DNA of 39,094 bases from an uncultured Eubacteriales bacterium (GTDB lineage: Bacteria > Bacillota > Clostridia > Oscillospirales > Oscillospiraceae). Under the pieces are notes generated by a model. It was not told the origin of the DNA. It saw nothing but the letters and a program-made list of their open reading frames with translations, and made no database searches. The position numbers and the translations under genes were made by a program. Shown here in pieces: positions 6,867-14,719 of the stretch; the stretch's first letter is position 1, and every line of letters starts with the position of its first letter. The DNA lies in NCBI GenBank assembly GCA_900314485.1, contig OMVL01000022.1, positions 1 through 39,094 of the forward strand. The letters are read 5' to 3'.

Positions 6867-7838
6867 TCACTCTACCTCCGCAGGCTCCTCTTTGTCCACG
6901 TTAAAGGTCTGCCGCACCACAAACTGGGGGGCATTGTTGATACAGATATAGATCCGGCCGATATACTCTCCGATGATGCCCAAAAGCACCATGATCATGC
7001 CGCCCAAAAACAGCAGCGCTGCCATCATAGAACTGTAACCGGCAGGGATCAGAGGATGGAGCAGCCGATGGACCACCGTCCAAATGCCGTAGCCGAAGCC
7101 GGCCAGCGCACAAAGACAGCCCGCATAGATGGCCAGACGCAGGGGCTTGATGGAAAAGGAGGTAAAGGCGTTGGTCAGCAGCGCCAGAGATTTGCGCAGG
7201 GTGTAATGTCCCTGTCCGATGGTCCGCTCCCGGTCCTCCATGACCACATTGACCACCCGGGAGGAGGCCTGAAACATGAGCCCGGAGACGTAGGGATAGG
7301 GATTCTGATATTTGATCACCTGGTTTCGGATAAACCGGCGCATCACCGCAAAATTGGAGAAGCGGAGATCTCTGGGCTTGTCCAGCAGCCAGGTAGAGCC
7401 CACGTCGTTGACCCAGCTGCCCAGGCTTTTGATGCCGCTCTCCTTCTTTTTCACGTACTTGGCAATGGCCACATCCGCCTTGCCGCTCTCCAGCGGCGCC
7501 ATCAGGTCCCAGAAGCGGTCCAAAGGACACTGACAGTCATCGTCCAGGCAGGCCACATAGTCTCCCCCGGCCACATGATAACCCGCCATGAGGGCGCAGT
7601 GCCGGCCGCCGTTTTTGGCAAGGTCGATGACCTTCACCTTCCGATCCGCTGCCGCCTCTGCCTTGAGCACCTCCAGCACGTTGTCCGGGGAACAGTCGTT
7701 GACGGCGACGATCTCATAGTCATATTCCGGCCGCTGGGCCACCGTGTCCCGAATCTCCTGCATGACCAGGGCGACAGAGCCCTCACTGGCATAGCAGGGG
7801 ATGACAAAGCTGATTCTTTGTTGTTCCATTTCGATCAT
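6867..7838 (-). CDS. Polyisoprenyl-phosphate glycosyltransferase (CsbB/GtrB-like, GT2)
   Basis: This 323-residue inverting GT2 enzyme is of the type that transfers a nucleotide sugar to undecaprenyl phosphate on the inner leaflet. The GT-A fold begins ISFVIPCYASEGSV. NDCSPD is at 47-52, the metal-binding DDD at 99-101 (LDDDCQ), and the GtrB/ArnC-type GQGHYTLRKSLAL block comes just before the membrane part. Two long C-terminal helices (about 236-258 and 266-295) follow with the EYIGRIY ending seen in this family. GGAG lies 5 nt before the ATG. Partnered with the SMR-type pair and the YfhO-type GT-C protein, it would be the first enzyme of a three-component glycosylation system, as CsbB is in Bacillus. 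Confidence 0.88.
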   Translation of the reverse strand: MIEMEQQRISFVIPCYASEGSVALVMQEIRDTVAQRPEYDYEIVAVNDCSPDNVLEVLKAEAAADRKVKVIDLAKNGGRHCALMAGYHVAGGDYVACLDDDCQCPLDRFWDLMAPLESGKADVAIAKYVKKKESGIKSLGSWVNDVGSTWLLDKPRDLRFSNFAVMRRFIRNQVIKYQNPYPYVSGLMFQASSRVVNVVMEDRERTIGQGHYTLRKSLALLTNAFTSFSIKPLRLAIYAGCLCALAGFGYGIWTVVHRLLHPLIPAGYSSMMAALLFLGGMIMVLLGIIGEYIGRIYICINNAPQFVVRQTFNVDKEEPAEVE

Positions 7839-7857
7839 TTACACTCCAAACTGTCTG

Positions 7858-8010
7858 TCAGCACCGCCGCGCCCCCACGGCAATGAGACAGAAATAGACA
7901 ATTCCCATCAAGAAATGCAGGGTCAAAAGGGTCCAGCCCACATAGGCGGCAATCTTGTATTCCCGCTCCTGCCGCCGATTTTGCAGCGCACTTAACTGAG
8001 CTGCATCCAT
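7858..8010 (-). CDS. Small membrane protein, function unknown
   Basis: A 50-residue protein starting MDAAQLSALQNRRQ has a charged N-terminus and a hydrophobic stretch of about 25 residues (AAYVGWTLLTLHFLMGIVYF onward), then ends GARRC. I chose this ATG because GGAG lies 6 nt upstream; an in-frame ATG four codons earlier (8022) is possible but has only a weak site. It fits exactly between the wecE-type stop and the glycosyltransferase start, with a 19-nt gap, so it is very likely an operon member. A single-helix accessory protein for the glycosyltransferase or flippase is a guess from position only. Confidence 0.6.
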   Translation of the reverse strand: MDAAQLSALQNRRQEREYKIAAYVGWTLLTLHFLMGIVYFCLIAVGARRC

Positions 8011-8038
8011 TTTCGACTCCATTTTCCCGGGACCCTAT

Positions 8039-9107
8039 TTACAGGCTCTTGCCAAAGAACTCATAGATGCTGCGTACCACCGTCTCCTGATCTTCCCTGC
8101 TCATCTGGTAGAACATGGGCAGACGGGTGCAGACGGGTGAGCCGCTGGCTCTCCCTGGTCGTATAGACATCCTCACCGTGGAAACGCCCAAACTTCTGTC
8201 CGGCAGGAGACGTATGGAGGGGCACATAGTGGAAGCTGACCACGATGCCCCGGTCCTTGAGAAACTCGGTAAATGCAGTCCGCTCTTCCAGATCCTTCAG
8301 CTTGACAGCAAACATGTGGGCGTTGTGGCTGCACTCGGCAGGGGGCTGAAGAAACTCCAGAAGGCCCTGCTCTGCCAGCGGCCCCAGCTGCTCCCGATAG
8401 GTATTCCAAGTGGCAAGGCGGTTTTTGTTCACCTCGTCCGCCACCTCCAGCTGGGCCAGCAGATGGGCCGCATTCAGTTCGCTGGGCAGATAGGAGGAGC
8501 CGTACTCCACCCAGGTGTATTTATCCACCTGGCCCCGGAGAAAGCGGGAGCGGTTGGTGCCCTTCTCCCGGATGATCTCCGCTTTTTCAATGAGGGCAGG
8601 GTCATTGATGAGGACAGCGCCGCCCTCGCCCATGGAATAGTTCTTCGTCTCATGGAAGGAGTAGAGGTTGTGGCGGCGGGCGATGTCCATGATGGTGTCC
8701 ATCTCGCAGCCGATGCCGGCGTAGTGGACGACGCAGATGACCTTTGTCTTATCGGTGACGGCGGCTTCGATCTTCGTCTCATCAATATTCATGGTGTCCG
8801 GACGAATATCCACAAACACCGGCACCGCCCCCACCAGCACAAAGGCATTGGCGGTGGAGACAAACGTGTAGGAAGGCAGGATCACCTCGTCTCCGGGTTT
8901 CAGATCGCACAGCAGAGCGGCCAGCTCCAGTGCGTGAGAGCCGGAGGTGGTGAGCAGCACCTTAGGCGCCCCCGTCTGCTCCTCCAACAGCTTGTGGCAC
9001 CGCTTGGTAAAAGGGCCGTCGCCGCAGAGTTTGTGATTGACCAGTACTGCCTGAGCCATATAGTCCAGCTCTTTCCCCGTGTAGGGAGGCATATTGAAAG
9101 GAATCAT
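8039..9107 (-). pseudogene. wecE: WecE-type dTDP-4-keto-6-deoxyglucose aminotransferase, disrupted
   Basis: WecE is a PLP enzyme that aminates dTDP-4-keto-6-deoxyglucose to dTDP-4-amino-4,6-dideoxygalactose, using the product of RfbB. The frame from 9107 (MIPFNMPPYTG, GGAGG 8 nt upstream) follows E. coli WecE closely. It keeps KLCGDG, SYTFVSTANAF, RPDTMNIDE, the SFHETKNY block with the catalytic Lys, and REKGTNRSRF. Two lesions are visible. First, after HNLY (residue 149) the sequence jumps straight to SFHETK; about 27 residues that WecE has there, including the EDAAQ motif with the PLP-binding Asp, are absent. Second, a 10-bp tandem duplication at 8119-8138 shifts the frame near the end, so translation runs on to 8061. 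The true ending LPMFYQMSREDQ continues in another frame to 8039. Without both repairs the enzyme should be inactive. Confidence 0.85.
8119..8138. repeat. 10-bp tandem duplication inside wecE
   Basis: The plus strand carries GCAGACGGGT twice in a row (8119-8128 and 8129-8138). Removing one copy restores the reading frame into a C-terminus that matches WecE. The unit is not a multiple of three, so it is a frameshifting duplication, by slippage or by assembly error. Confidence 0.95.
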
Positions 9108-9128
9108 GACCGTAACCTCCGATCTCAT

Positions 9129-12100
9129 TCACATTGCGATTTTGTTGCCGACTGCCGTCTTTCTTTGCCCCGGCGCACCAGCTTGACTGCCAGCGCCGGG
9201 ATCCATCTTGTTCACAATCTCCAGCGGCTGAACCTCGCCGTCAACATAGGCAGTCCAGCCGGGTGCCGCCGGGATGGAGAAGGCCAGCATGCGGCTCTCC
9301 TCCAGGTCTATGGTGCCGGTAATGCGGTCCGGCTCCTGCACCACATTTTCCAGAACCGTTTCCCTGAGGGCAGATACCTTCTCGGTATAATCGTCCATGG
9401 GGACGCAGACCACATACATCTCTTTATAAGTGTAGTCTCTCGCTCTTGTAAAGCGGAGGGTGCACTGGTTATGGGCGGTCTCGCTGTAGCCGAAGTTGAA
9501 GACAATGAACTCCCGATCAAAATAATAGGTGCGGGCCTTACTGTACAGCAGGGTGGATTTGCCCAGGCCGTCCATATTCGCTAAGACCGTGGTCGTGTTG
9601 GAGCCGGCCGTTGCGTCCTCCAGTCCCCGGAGGACCAGATAGGTCTCGCAGTTGGGCAGGCCCTCAAACTCCAATGTCAGCGTTCCGTTCACCTCGGTCT
9701 CAAGGGTATGCTTCTCCTCATCGACCGTTATACCCTTGGCGGCCGCCACTGTGCAGGCAATGGCCTCCTCTTCAAAGTCGGACGTCCCCTTCTCCAGCTG
9801 AGTCGTGTTCCCGTCCCAGACCACATGGTCCAGCATGACCTGCTGGCGCTCCAGGGGAGTCAGCTTGTCATACTCCACTTCCGGGATATAGCTGGTATAG
9901 GTATATCCGATGGGCAGAGCATAGGGATTTTCGTAGACGTAGGCCGTCTTGCCCCCCTCTCCCTCTTCAGTGACGGTCTCCATCAGCCGGTAGCCGTAGG
10001 GCACGATCTTCTGGTTTTCTGCTATATAATATTTGACGGACATCAGCTCCATGAGTGCCGCCCGCTGATCCAGGCCGCAGATGCTGAAGGTCTGATACTG
10101 GTCGTCCAGGCCGAGTCCGGTGAAATAGTCACTGATGTCGGCGCTCAGCACACTGTAGTAGGAATTCGTTCCGTTATAGCCCAGTTGCAGACTCTCGTTA
10201 CTTCTTCTTGCCGGCCGGGAGACACGGTAAAAGCTGTCATCGTCAATGGCGCCGAGTCCCAGGCGCATATTCCCGATGAGCTCGGCATCCGCAGCACCCC
10301 GGTCCACATTCTCCTCGGCATAGTTTCCGAAGTTGGGCAGGATGACCGCCGCCGTGCTGAAGGTCACATTGACCAGCGTCATCAGCGCCAGCGCAGCCAA
10401 CTGTAACCGACGCCCGGGCAAAAATTCCTTGATGGTCAGCACCAAAACAGCAGTCACGCCCAGTACGACCAGGCCCATATACCGTTCAATGGAGAGGGCC
10501 TGCTCATTGGCGACCACAATGACACAGTAGGCCACCACAAACAGGATCATGCCCAGCCGTTCCCGCCGGGACAGCTGCAGCAGCTCCGGCGCCAGCTCCA
10601 CCAGCACCAGACCCAGCAAAAACCCGATGGCAAAGCACCAGCGGTTGGTCACGTATCCAAAGCCGGTAAAGATCCAGCCCACCACCGGCAGGCAGACAAA
10701 CACTACCGCCGTGCAAACGCCAGCCTTCAGCGGACGCAGCTCCCTCCGCCGCCGGAGGAAGAGCAGCACGCAGGCCAGGATCGCAAGGCTGGCAAAGCCG
10801 GCGTAGGTCCGGTAGCCCGCGCTGCCCGCTTCCAGGTTGAGGCCGGTAAAGAGATTCTGATAATACGACTTTCCGTATAACAGGGACACCCCTGTCTTTC
10901 CCTCGCTCCGCCCGGAGGCGAAGAAGGGAACCAGCGCAGGCAGCAGCACTGCCATAGCCATGGCCATGCCCCAGGCATAGTAGCCGATCAGTCGGATGAT
11001 TTTCCCGACAATGGCGCCGATGTCCTTTCCATAGATGCTCCACAGCCGCAGCAACAGGTAGACCGCCATAAGCAGGCTGTTGATAAACGTGCTGTAATAG
11101 CCGCTGACAAACTGGGCAAAAATCACTGTCACAAAGATGGCAGGGTTTTTCGTCCGGAGATACCGCTCGATGCCCACCAGCATGAGCACGAAATAGGTCA
11201 TCATGATGGTGACATAGAAGGTCTCGCGGATGGCCGCCATCACCGCATGGCCGGAGAATACGAACACCAGCGCACCCATGACAATGGTGGTCTTCTCCCG
11301 CTTGCCGATCTCTGCGCAATACCACAAAAAGCTCAGGCCGCACACATACAGCCGAAGTACGCTGATGAGGGCATACAGCGCCTCCAGATTTTCATCTGTG
11401 GCAAACAGGCTCAGCAGGGCAAAGGGCTCCCAGTTCAGGTTGTCTCCCGCCGCCATGCCAAAGCCCATGGTAAAGTCCCACTGGGGGAGGGTCAGCGTGC
11501 CGTTTTGCACCAGATTTTGGAACACGCCCAGCAGATACCGCTTGGTGTACAGGATCATGGGATACTGCTGGCCCAGGCCGTCTACGCTCCAGATGAGGGA
11601 CTTTCCGTTGGCCAGGAAGGGAAAGACAAATCCCATAGCGGCCACCAGAAAGCACCCGGTATAGAGCGCCGTCAGTTCAATGCCCCAGCGGTGCCTCTGA
11701 TAGAAGGAGCCGCGGCGCAGCCCGTTTGCCGGCGCCCGCTCCTCCGGCGCTTCCTTTTGCAGCCGCTCCGGGCCGTTCAAAATGGCATCCGGCAGCAGAT
11801 TCATCCACTTAGTGGTGGAAAGCAGCAGCCCGCCAAGGCACAGCAGGCCGGCAAACACAGCGCCCTTCATCGAGACCTTGCCCCCCATGGGGAGGGTCAT
11901 GAGCAGCACCGTCACGGAGAACCAGAAATAGCCGGACTTCCAGCGCTTGCCGTATGCCGAAATAAGGGGCAGCTTCCGCTCCGGCACCAGACAGTACAGA
12001 GCAAACAGCAGCACGGCCGCCGCCAGATAAAACATCAGCCGGTAGACAGGGCCCAAACGGATACGGGCAATGCCGCTGATACCATCATAAGCCTTGTTGC

Positions 12101-12764
12101 CGTCAATCAGTCCCCGAAGGGCGGCCCACTTGGAGCGGTACAGCAGACACACACCCGCCCCGCCGGCGAGAATAAAGAGAGAGAGGATCTTATTGCGGAT
12201 CAGTGCGCTGCGCTCTTTCAGCCGGGCCAGATCCAGCTGCCAGCCCAGCACAAAAAAGGGCAGGTAAGTCACAATGCGGGCAAGGCACAGCTCGTCTCCC
12301 GCATGCTTTGCAGCGCCGAAGGCAAGAGCCAGCGCCACCGTCAGCGGCAGCAGCCAACGCTTCATCCACTTCTTGCGGCGGACTGCCCCGGCCAGCAGCA
12401 AAAAGACGCCGCCCACCAGGAAAAACCAAGGTGCGCCGCCGGTGGAGAAGGGGTGGAAGGCCGGAGTTCTCCCCAGCAGGGTCTCCACCCAGAACAGCAG
12501 GATCTTCTGGGCATAGCCCAGGAGGATCATGCCGGCACCGGAGGCAATCAGCTTTTCCCGCTTGTCCGACTGCCGCTTTGCCTCCTGCCCCAGCAGGATG
12601 AACAGCCCCGGAAAGGCAATCACAGAGGTAAAAGCATAGCCTGCCATAGCAATATTAGAGCTGCGGTAACGGTTCAGCACCCAGAATACCGCCGAGACCG
12701 CAAAGAGCAGCCAGCTCAAATTATACCGCTTCTGCCCCGGCAGCTGTTGAGATGATTCACTCAT
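9129..12764 (-). CDS. YfhO-family GT-C membrane protein with N-terminal acyltransferase-3-like domain
   Basis: A very large integral membrane protein of 1211 residues. From about residue 350 it is a YfhO-family GT-C glycosyltransferase: the first helix (LTALYTGCFLVAAMGFVFPF) leads to the WSVDGLGQQYPM loop with the likely catalytic Asp. Many helices follow, then a long extracytoplasmic C-terminal part containing PAAPGWTAYVDGEVQPLE. The first 330 residues form an extra block of about ten helices resembling acyltransferase-3/fucose 4-O-acetylase proteins, but I see no His in the first helix where catalysis is expected. In Bacillus, YfhO takes C55-P-sugar from CsbB and decorates lipoteichoic acid. 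The last 24 residues look out of frame: shifting the frame near 9200-9206 gives LAVKLVRRGKERRQ, a typical cytosolic tail, ending at 9125. The terminal helix seems lost. GGAG lies 8 nt before the ATG. Confidence 0.85.
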   Translation of the reverse strand: MSESSQQLPGQKRYNLSWLLFAVSAVFWVLNRYRSSNIAMAGYAFTSVIAFPGLFILLGQEAKRQSDKREKLIASGAGMILLGYAQKILLFWVETLLGRTPAFHPFSTGGAPWFFLVGGVFLLLAGAVRRKKWMKRWLLPLTVALALAFGAAKHAGDELCLARIVTYLPFFVLGWQLDLARLKERSALIRNKILSLFILAGGAGVCLLYRSKWAALRGLIDGNKAYDGISGIARIRLGPVYRLMFYLAAAVLLFALYCLVPERKLPLISAYGKRWKSGYFWFSVTVLLMTLPMGGKVSMKGAVFAGLLCLGGLLLSTTKWMNLLPDAILNGPERLQKEAPEERAPANGLRRGSFYQRHRWGIELTALYTGCFLVAAMGFVFPFLANGKSLIWSVDGLGQQYPMILYTKRYLLGVFQNLVQNGTLTLPQWDFTMGFGMAAGDNLNWEPFALLSLFATDENLEALYALISVLRLYVCGLSFLWYCAEIGKREKTTIVMGALVFVFSGHAVMAAIRETFYVTIMMTYFVLMLVGIERYLRTKNPAIFVTVIFAQFVSGYYSTFINSLLMAVYLLLRLWSIYGKDIGAIVGKIIRLIGYYAWGMAMAMAVLLPALVPFFASGRSEGKTGVSLLYGKSYYQNLFTGLNLEAGSAGYRTYAGFASLAILACVLLFLRRRRELRPLKAGVCTAVVFVCLPVVGWIFTGFGYVTNRWCFAIGFLLGLVLVELAPELLQLSRRERLGMILFVVAYCVIVVANEQALSIERYMGLVVLGVTAVLVLTIKEFLPGRRLQLAALALMTLVNVTFSTAAVILPNFGNYAEENVDRGAADAELIGNMRLGLGAIDDDSFYRVSRPARRSNESLQLGYNGTNSYYSVLSADISDYFTGLGLDDQYQTFSICGLDQRAALMELMSVKYYIAENQKIVPYGYRLMETVTEEGEGGKTAYVYENPYALPIGYTYTSYIPEVEYDKLTPLERQQVMLDHVVWDGNTTQLEKGTSDFEEEAIACTVAAAKGITVDEEKHTLETEVNGTLTLEFEGLPNCETYLVLRGLEDATAGSNTTTVLANMDGLGKSTLLYSKARTYYFDREFIVFNFGYSETAHNQCTLRFTRARDYTYKEMYVVCVPMDDYTEKVSALRETVLENVVQEPDRITGTIDLEESRMLAFSIPAAPGWTAYVDGEVQPLEIVNKMDPGAGSQAGAPGQRKTAVGNKIAM

Positions 12765-12776
12765 AGTCCGTGCTCC

Positions 12777-13166
12777 TTACTTGCCCAGGTCCCGCTTGAT
12801 CTGGGTGGACGAAATCTCCGGCGTGCGGGGCAGATAGACCACCTGGCACTGATCCTTGAGGAAGTCGAACTTCCCCTCCCAGTCGTCGCCCATGACAAAG
12901 GTGTCCACCCGGAACTCACGGACGTCACTGGACTTTTGCGTCCAGCTTTCCTCGGGAATGACCAGATCCACATAGCGGATGGCCTCCAGCAGCTGCTTGC
13001 GCTGCTCATAGCTGAAATAACACTTTTTGTGCTTCTCGTTCCAGTTAAATTCATCGGTGGACAACGCTACGATCAGATAATCGCCCAGTGCCTTGGCCCG
13101 GCGCAGCAGATTGATGTGTCCGTAGTGGAGCAGATCAAACGTGCCGTAGGTGATGACTTTTTTCAA
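12777..13166 (-). CDS. tagD: Glycerol-3-phosphate cytidylyltransferase
   Basis: TagD makes CDP-glycerol from CTP and glycerol-3-phosphate, the donor for glycerol-phosphate polymers such as wall teichoic acid. The 129-residue sequence has the cytidylyltransferase signature [14 protein letters not shown] with the HxGH pair at His14/His17, the ALSTDEFN block, the RYVDLVIPE block and the C-terminal [10 protein letters not shown] motif. The start is a TTG: GGGAGG lies 8 nt before it and the next residues are KKVITYGTF, the exact family N-terminus. It is first in the operon that continues into the YfhO-type gene 12 bp later. A promoter lies at 13242-13270. Confidence 0.95.
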   Translation of the reverse strand: MKKVITYGTFDLLHYGHINLLRRAKALGDYLIVALSTDEFNWNEKHKKCYFSYEQRKQLLEAIRYVDLVIPEESWTQKSSDVREFRVDTFVMGDDWEGKFDFLKDQCQVVYLPRTPEISSTQIKRDLGK

Positions 13167-13241
13167 AACGGAGACCTCCCATCGGCCCGGGTTTCTTGCC
13201 GTCCCGGGTCAAGCCGTTATTTTCCTATTAAAATACGATTT

Positions 13242-13270
13242 ATCATACCATATTTCCACAGATAATGCAA
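13242..13270 (-). promoter_or_regulatory. Promoter of the tagD glycan operon
   Basis: On the minus strand TTGCAT is followed after 17 nt by TATGAT. The -10 matches five of six consensus bases and the -35 four of six. It ends 75 nt before the TTG start of tagD. The leader between contains two CCCGGG palindromes 11 nt apart that could pair with each other. Confidence 0.5.
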
Positions 13271-13313
13271 TTACATTCCCCCGTGAATTCTTCTGACTTT
13301 CCCGCTCACGCAA

Positions 13314-13348
13314 AGTACAGGAGTTGCCGTCCGGGAAACTCCTGTACT
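13314..13348 (-). terminator. Hairpin at the end of the CDP-glycerol transferase gene
   Basis: AGTACAGGAGTT and AACTCCTGTACT pair perfectly over 12 bp with an 11-nt loop, touching the stop codon of the transferase gene. The bases after it on the minus strand are TTTGCG, a weak T-run. It probably ends or attenuates that transcript, leaving tagD to its own promoter. Confidence 0.55.
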
Positions 13349-14487
13349 CATCTTGTCTGTTCCTCCGCTTCCGCCTTTGCTTTGGGCAAAAATTGGCACA
13401 TGAATTTTGTGATCGCGGCGGTATTGTTCTCGTCTGCCGTCTCTATATAGCGGCTGCGGAAGTCCTCCAGCGCCCCAAGGTCGTACTCTCCCATGCAGAC
13501 GGCGGACATGAGCTGTTGGGCGCTGCGGAAGCTGGCCAGGGGCAGCTCCTGCTCCGGGTCGATATTCAATCCCTGCCGGGTCACGTACGCCTCCTTATCA
13601 AAGAGGTAGAAATAGACCGGCTTATGCAGCAGGCTTGCTTCCAGAGAGGAGGCGGAATAGTCGGTGATGACAGCATCACAGACCTTCATCAAATCATAGG
13701 TAGACCATCCCTTTGCTGTCCGGTTCTCCTCAGGCAGCGTGAACTGGGAGAGGGGATGCGGCTTGACCAGAAGGGCCACTTCGCCGGCATAGGGCTTTGC
13801 CGCCTCCACCAGTGTCCGGACGCCCTGATCCAGCCCGTCCCGGAAGGTGGGAAGATAGAGGACGATGCGCTTGCCGGCAAGAGACGGGTGCTGAGACACA
13901 TACCGCTCCCGGATGCCCGGGTCGGGCCGCCGGATATAGTCCACACGGGGCATGCCCAGCGGGAGGATCTTCTCCGCATCGGCGTCAAAGGCCCGGGTGT
14001 AGATCTCTCGGGTGGCCTCGCCGGTGCAGAAGATATAGTCGTAATTCCGGTGCATGGCCATCTGCCGGGCCATGCGGGAGGAGTGTCCTCCCGGCCGGTC
14101 CAAACACTGGTAGGAAAACTGCTTCACCGCCCCTACGGCGTGCCAGATCTGGAAAATTTTCAGCGTTTTTTTGTGCTTGAGCACACACAGGGGGATAGAA
14201 TAGGTATCCGTCACCGCCACAGAGGCGGTGGCGATGTGGTAAAGGCTGCGGAAGAGGAAGATACCGTAAGTAAAGGGATTGGTCTTTTTCGTCTGTTTTC
14301 GACAGAAGGAGACTACCCTGGTCTCCGGCGCCCGGCGCTCAAGCTCCTCCCGGAGAAGAGCGAAGTCAATGGGCTCTGTGTCCGACTCTCTGGAGAGCAT
14401 GACCACCTTGTTCTGAGTGGGGAAGAGCTTGAAGGGCAGATACAGCAGTCTCAGGCCCAGCTTTGCAACGGCAAGGATCAGCTCCAT
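13348..14487 (-). CDS. CDP-glycerol glycerophosphotransferase (TagB/TagF family)
   Basis: This 379-residue enzyme transfers glycerol phosphate from CDP-glycerol to a lipid-linked acceptor or growing chain at the inner membrane face. Family blocks are clear: IFQIWHAVGAVKQF (the WH-G-xK motif), VLYLPTFRD, VKPHPLS (with the conserved HP) and VITDYSASSLEASLLHKPVYFY. The N-terminal hydrophobic, basic stretch suits membrane association. It is the size of single-unit TagB-like enzymes, so it may prime rather than polymerise. I chose the ATG at 14487 because AAGGGAG lies 8 nt upstream; a GTG three codons earlier overlaps that site. It has its own promoter (14523-14551) and lies 180 bp upstream of tagD. 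Confidence 0.9.
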   Translation of the reverse strand: MELILAVAKLGLRLLYLPFKLFPTQNKVVMLSRESDTEPIDFALLREELERRAPETRVVSFCRKQTKKTNPFTYGIFLFRSLYHIATASVAVTDTYSIPLCVLKHKKTLKIFQIWHAVGAVKQFSYQCLDRPGGHSSRMARQMAMHRNYDYIFCTGEATREIYTRAFDADAEKILPLGMPRVDYIRRPDPGIRERYVSQHPSLAGKRIVLYLPTFRDGLDQGVRTLVEAAKPYAGEVALLVKPHPLSQFTLPEENRTAKGWSTYDLMKVCDAVITDYSASSLEASLLHKPVYFYLFDKEAYVTRQGLNIDPEQELPLASFRSAQQLMSAVCMGEYDLGALEDFRSRYIETADENNTAAITKFMCQFLPKAKAEAEEQTR

Positions 14488-14522
14488 CAAACTCACTCCC
14501 TTCTGTCCTTGTCTTTGTCCTA

Positions 14523-14551
14523 ATCTTATCTGTGTCCATGCAAAATGTCAA
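14523..14551 (-). promoter_or_regulatory. Promoter of the CDP-glycerol transferase gene
   Basis: On the minus strand TTGACA, a 17-nt spacer, then TAAGAT. The -35 is perfect and the spacing ideal. It ends 35 nt before the start codon and diverges from the L,D-transpeptidase promoter at 14624-14652. Confidence 0.8.
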
Positions 14552-14623
14552 CTGGGAAGCGGCGGCGGAGCAGGGCCAAATTTTAAATTTTCTGAAAGCT
14601 TTTTCATTCTCTGTCCTTCCCGT

Positions 14624-14652
14624 TTGACGGCGGGAGGGATCTGTGCTAAGAT
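14624..14652 (+). promoter_or_regulatory. Promoter of the L,D-transpeptidase gene
   Basis: TTGACG, a 17-nt spacer and TAAGAT on the plus strand, 67 nt before the start codon. The -10 hexamer is the same as that of the divergent transferase promoter. Confidence 0.75.
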
Positions 14653-14719
14653 GACAGACAGAAAGCACATTTGCCAAATCTCCCGGCAATTTTACATCAT
14701 TTTGAAAGGATGTGTTCCT

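Noticed and set aside
8115..9584. 489-codon open frame on the plus strand opposite wecE and the YfhO end
   Set aside because: I considered whether the real gene might be on this strand, since wecE is broken. The minus strand clearly matches WecE and YfhO, and this frame has no family motif.
11247..12755. 502-codon open frame on the plus strand opposite the YfhO-type gene
   Set aside because: Gln/His-rich antisense product of Leu-rich membrane coding sequence.
13180..13215. CCCGGG pair in the tagD leader as a riboswitch or attenuator
   Set aside because: Only a 6-bp self-complementary pairing with no T-run and no known aptamer features; noted with the promoter but not called as a regulator.
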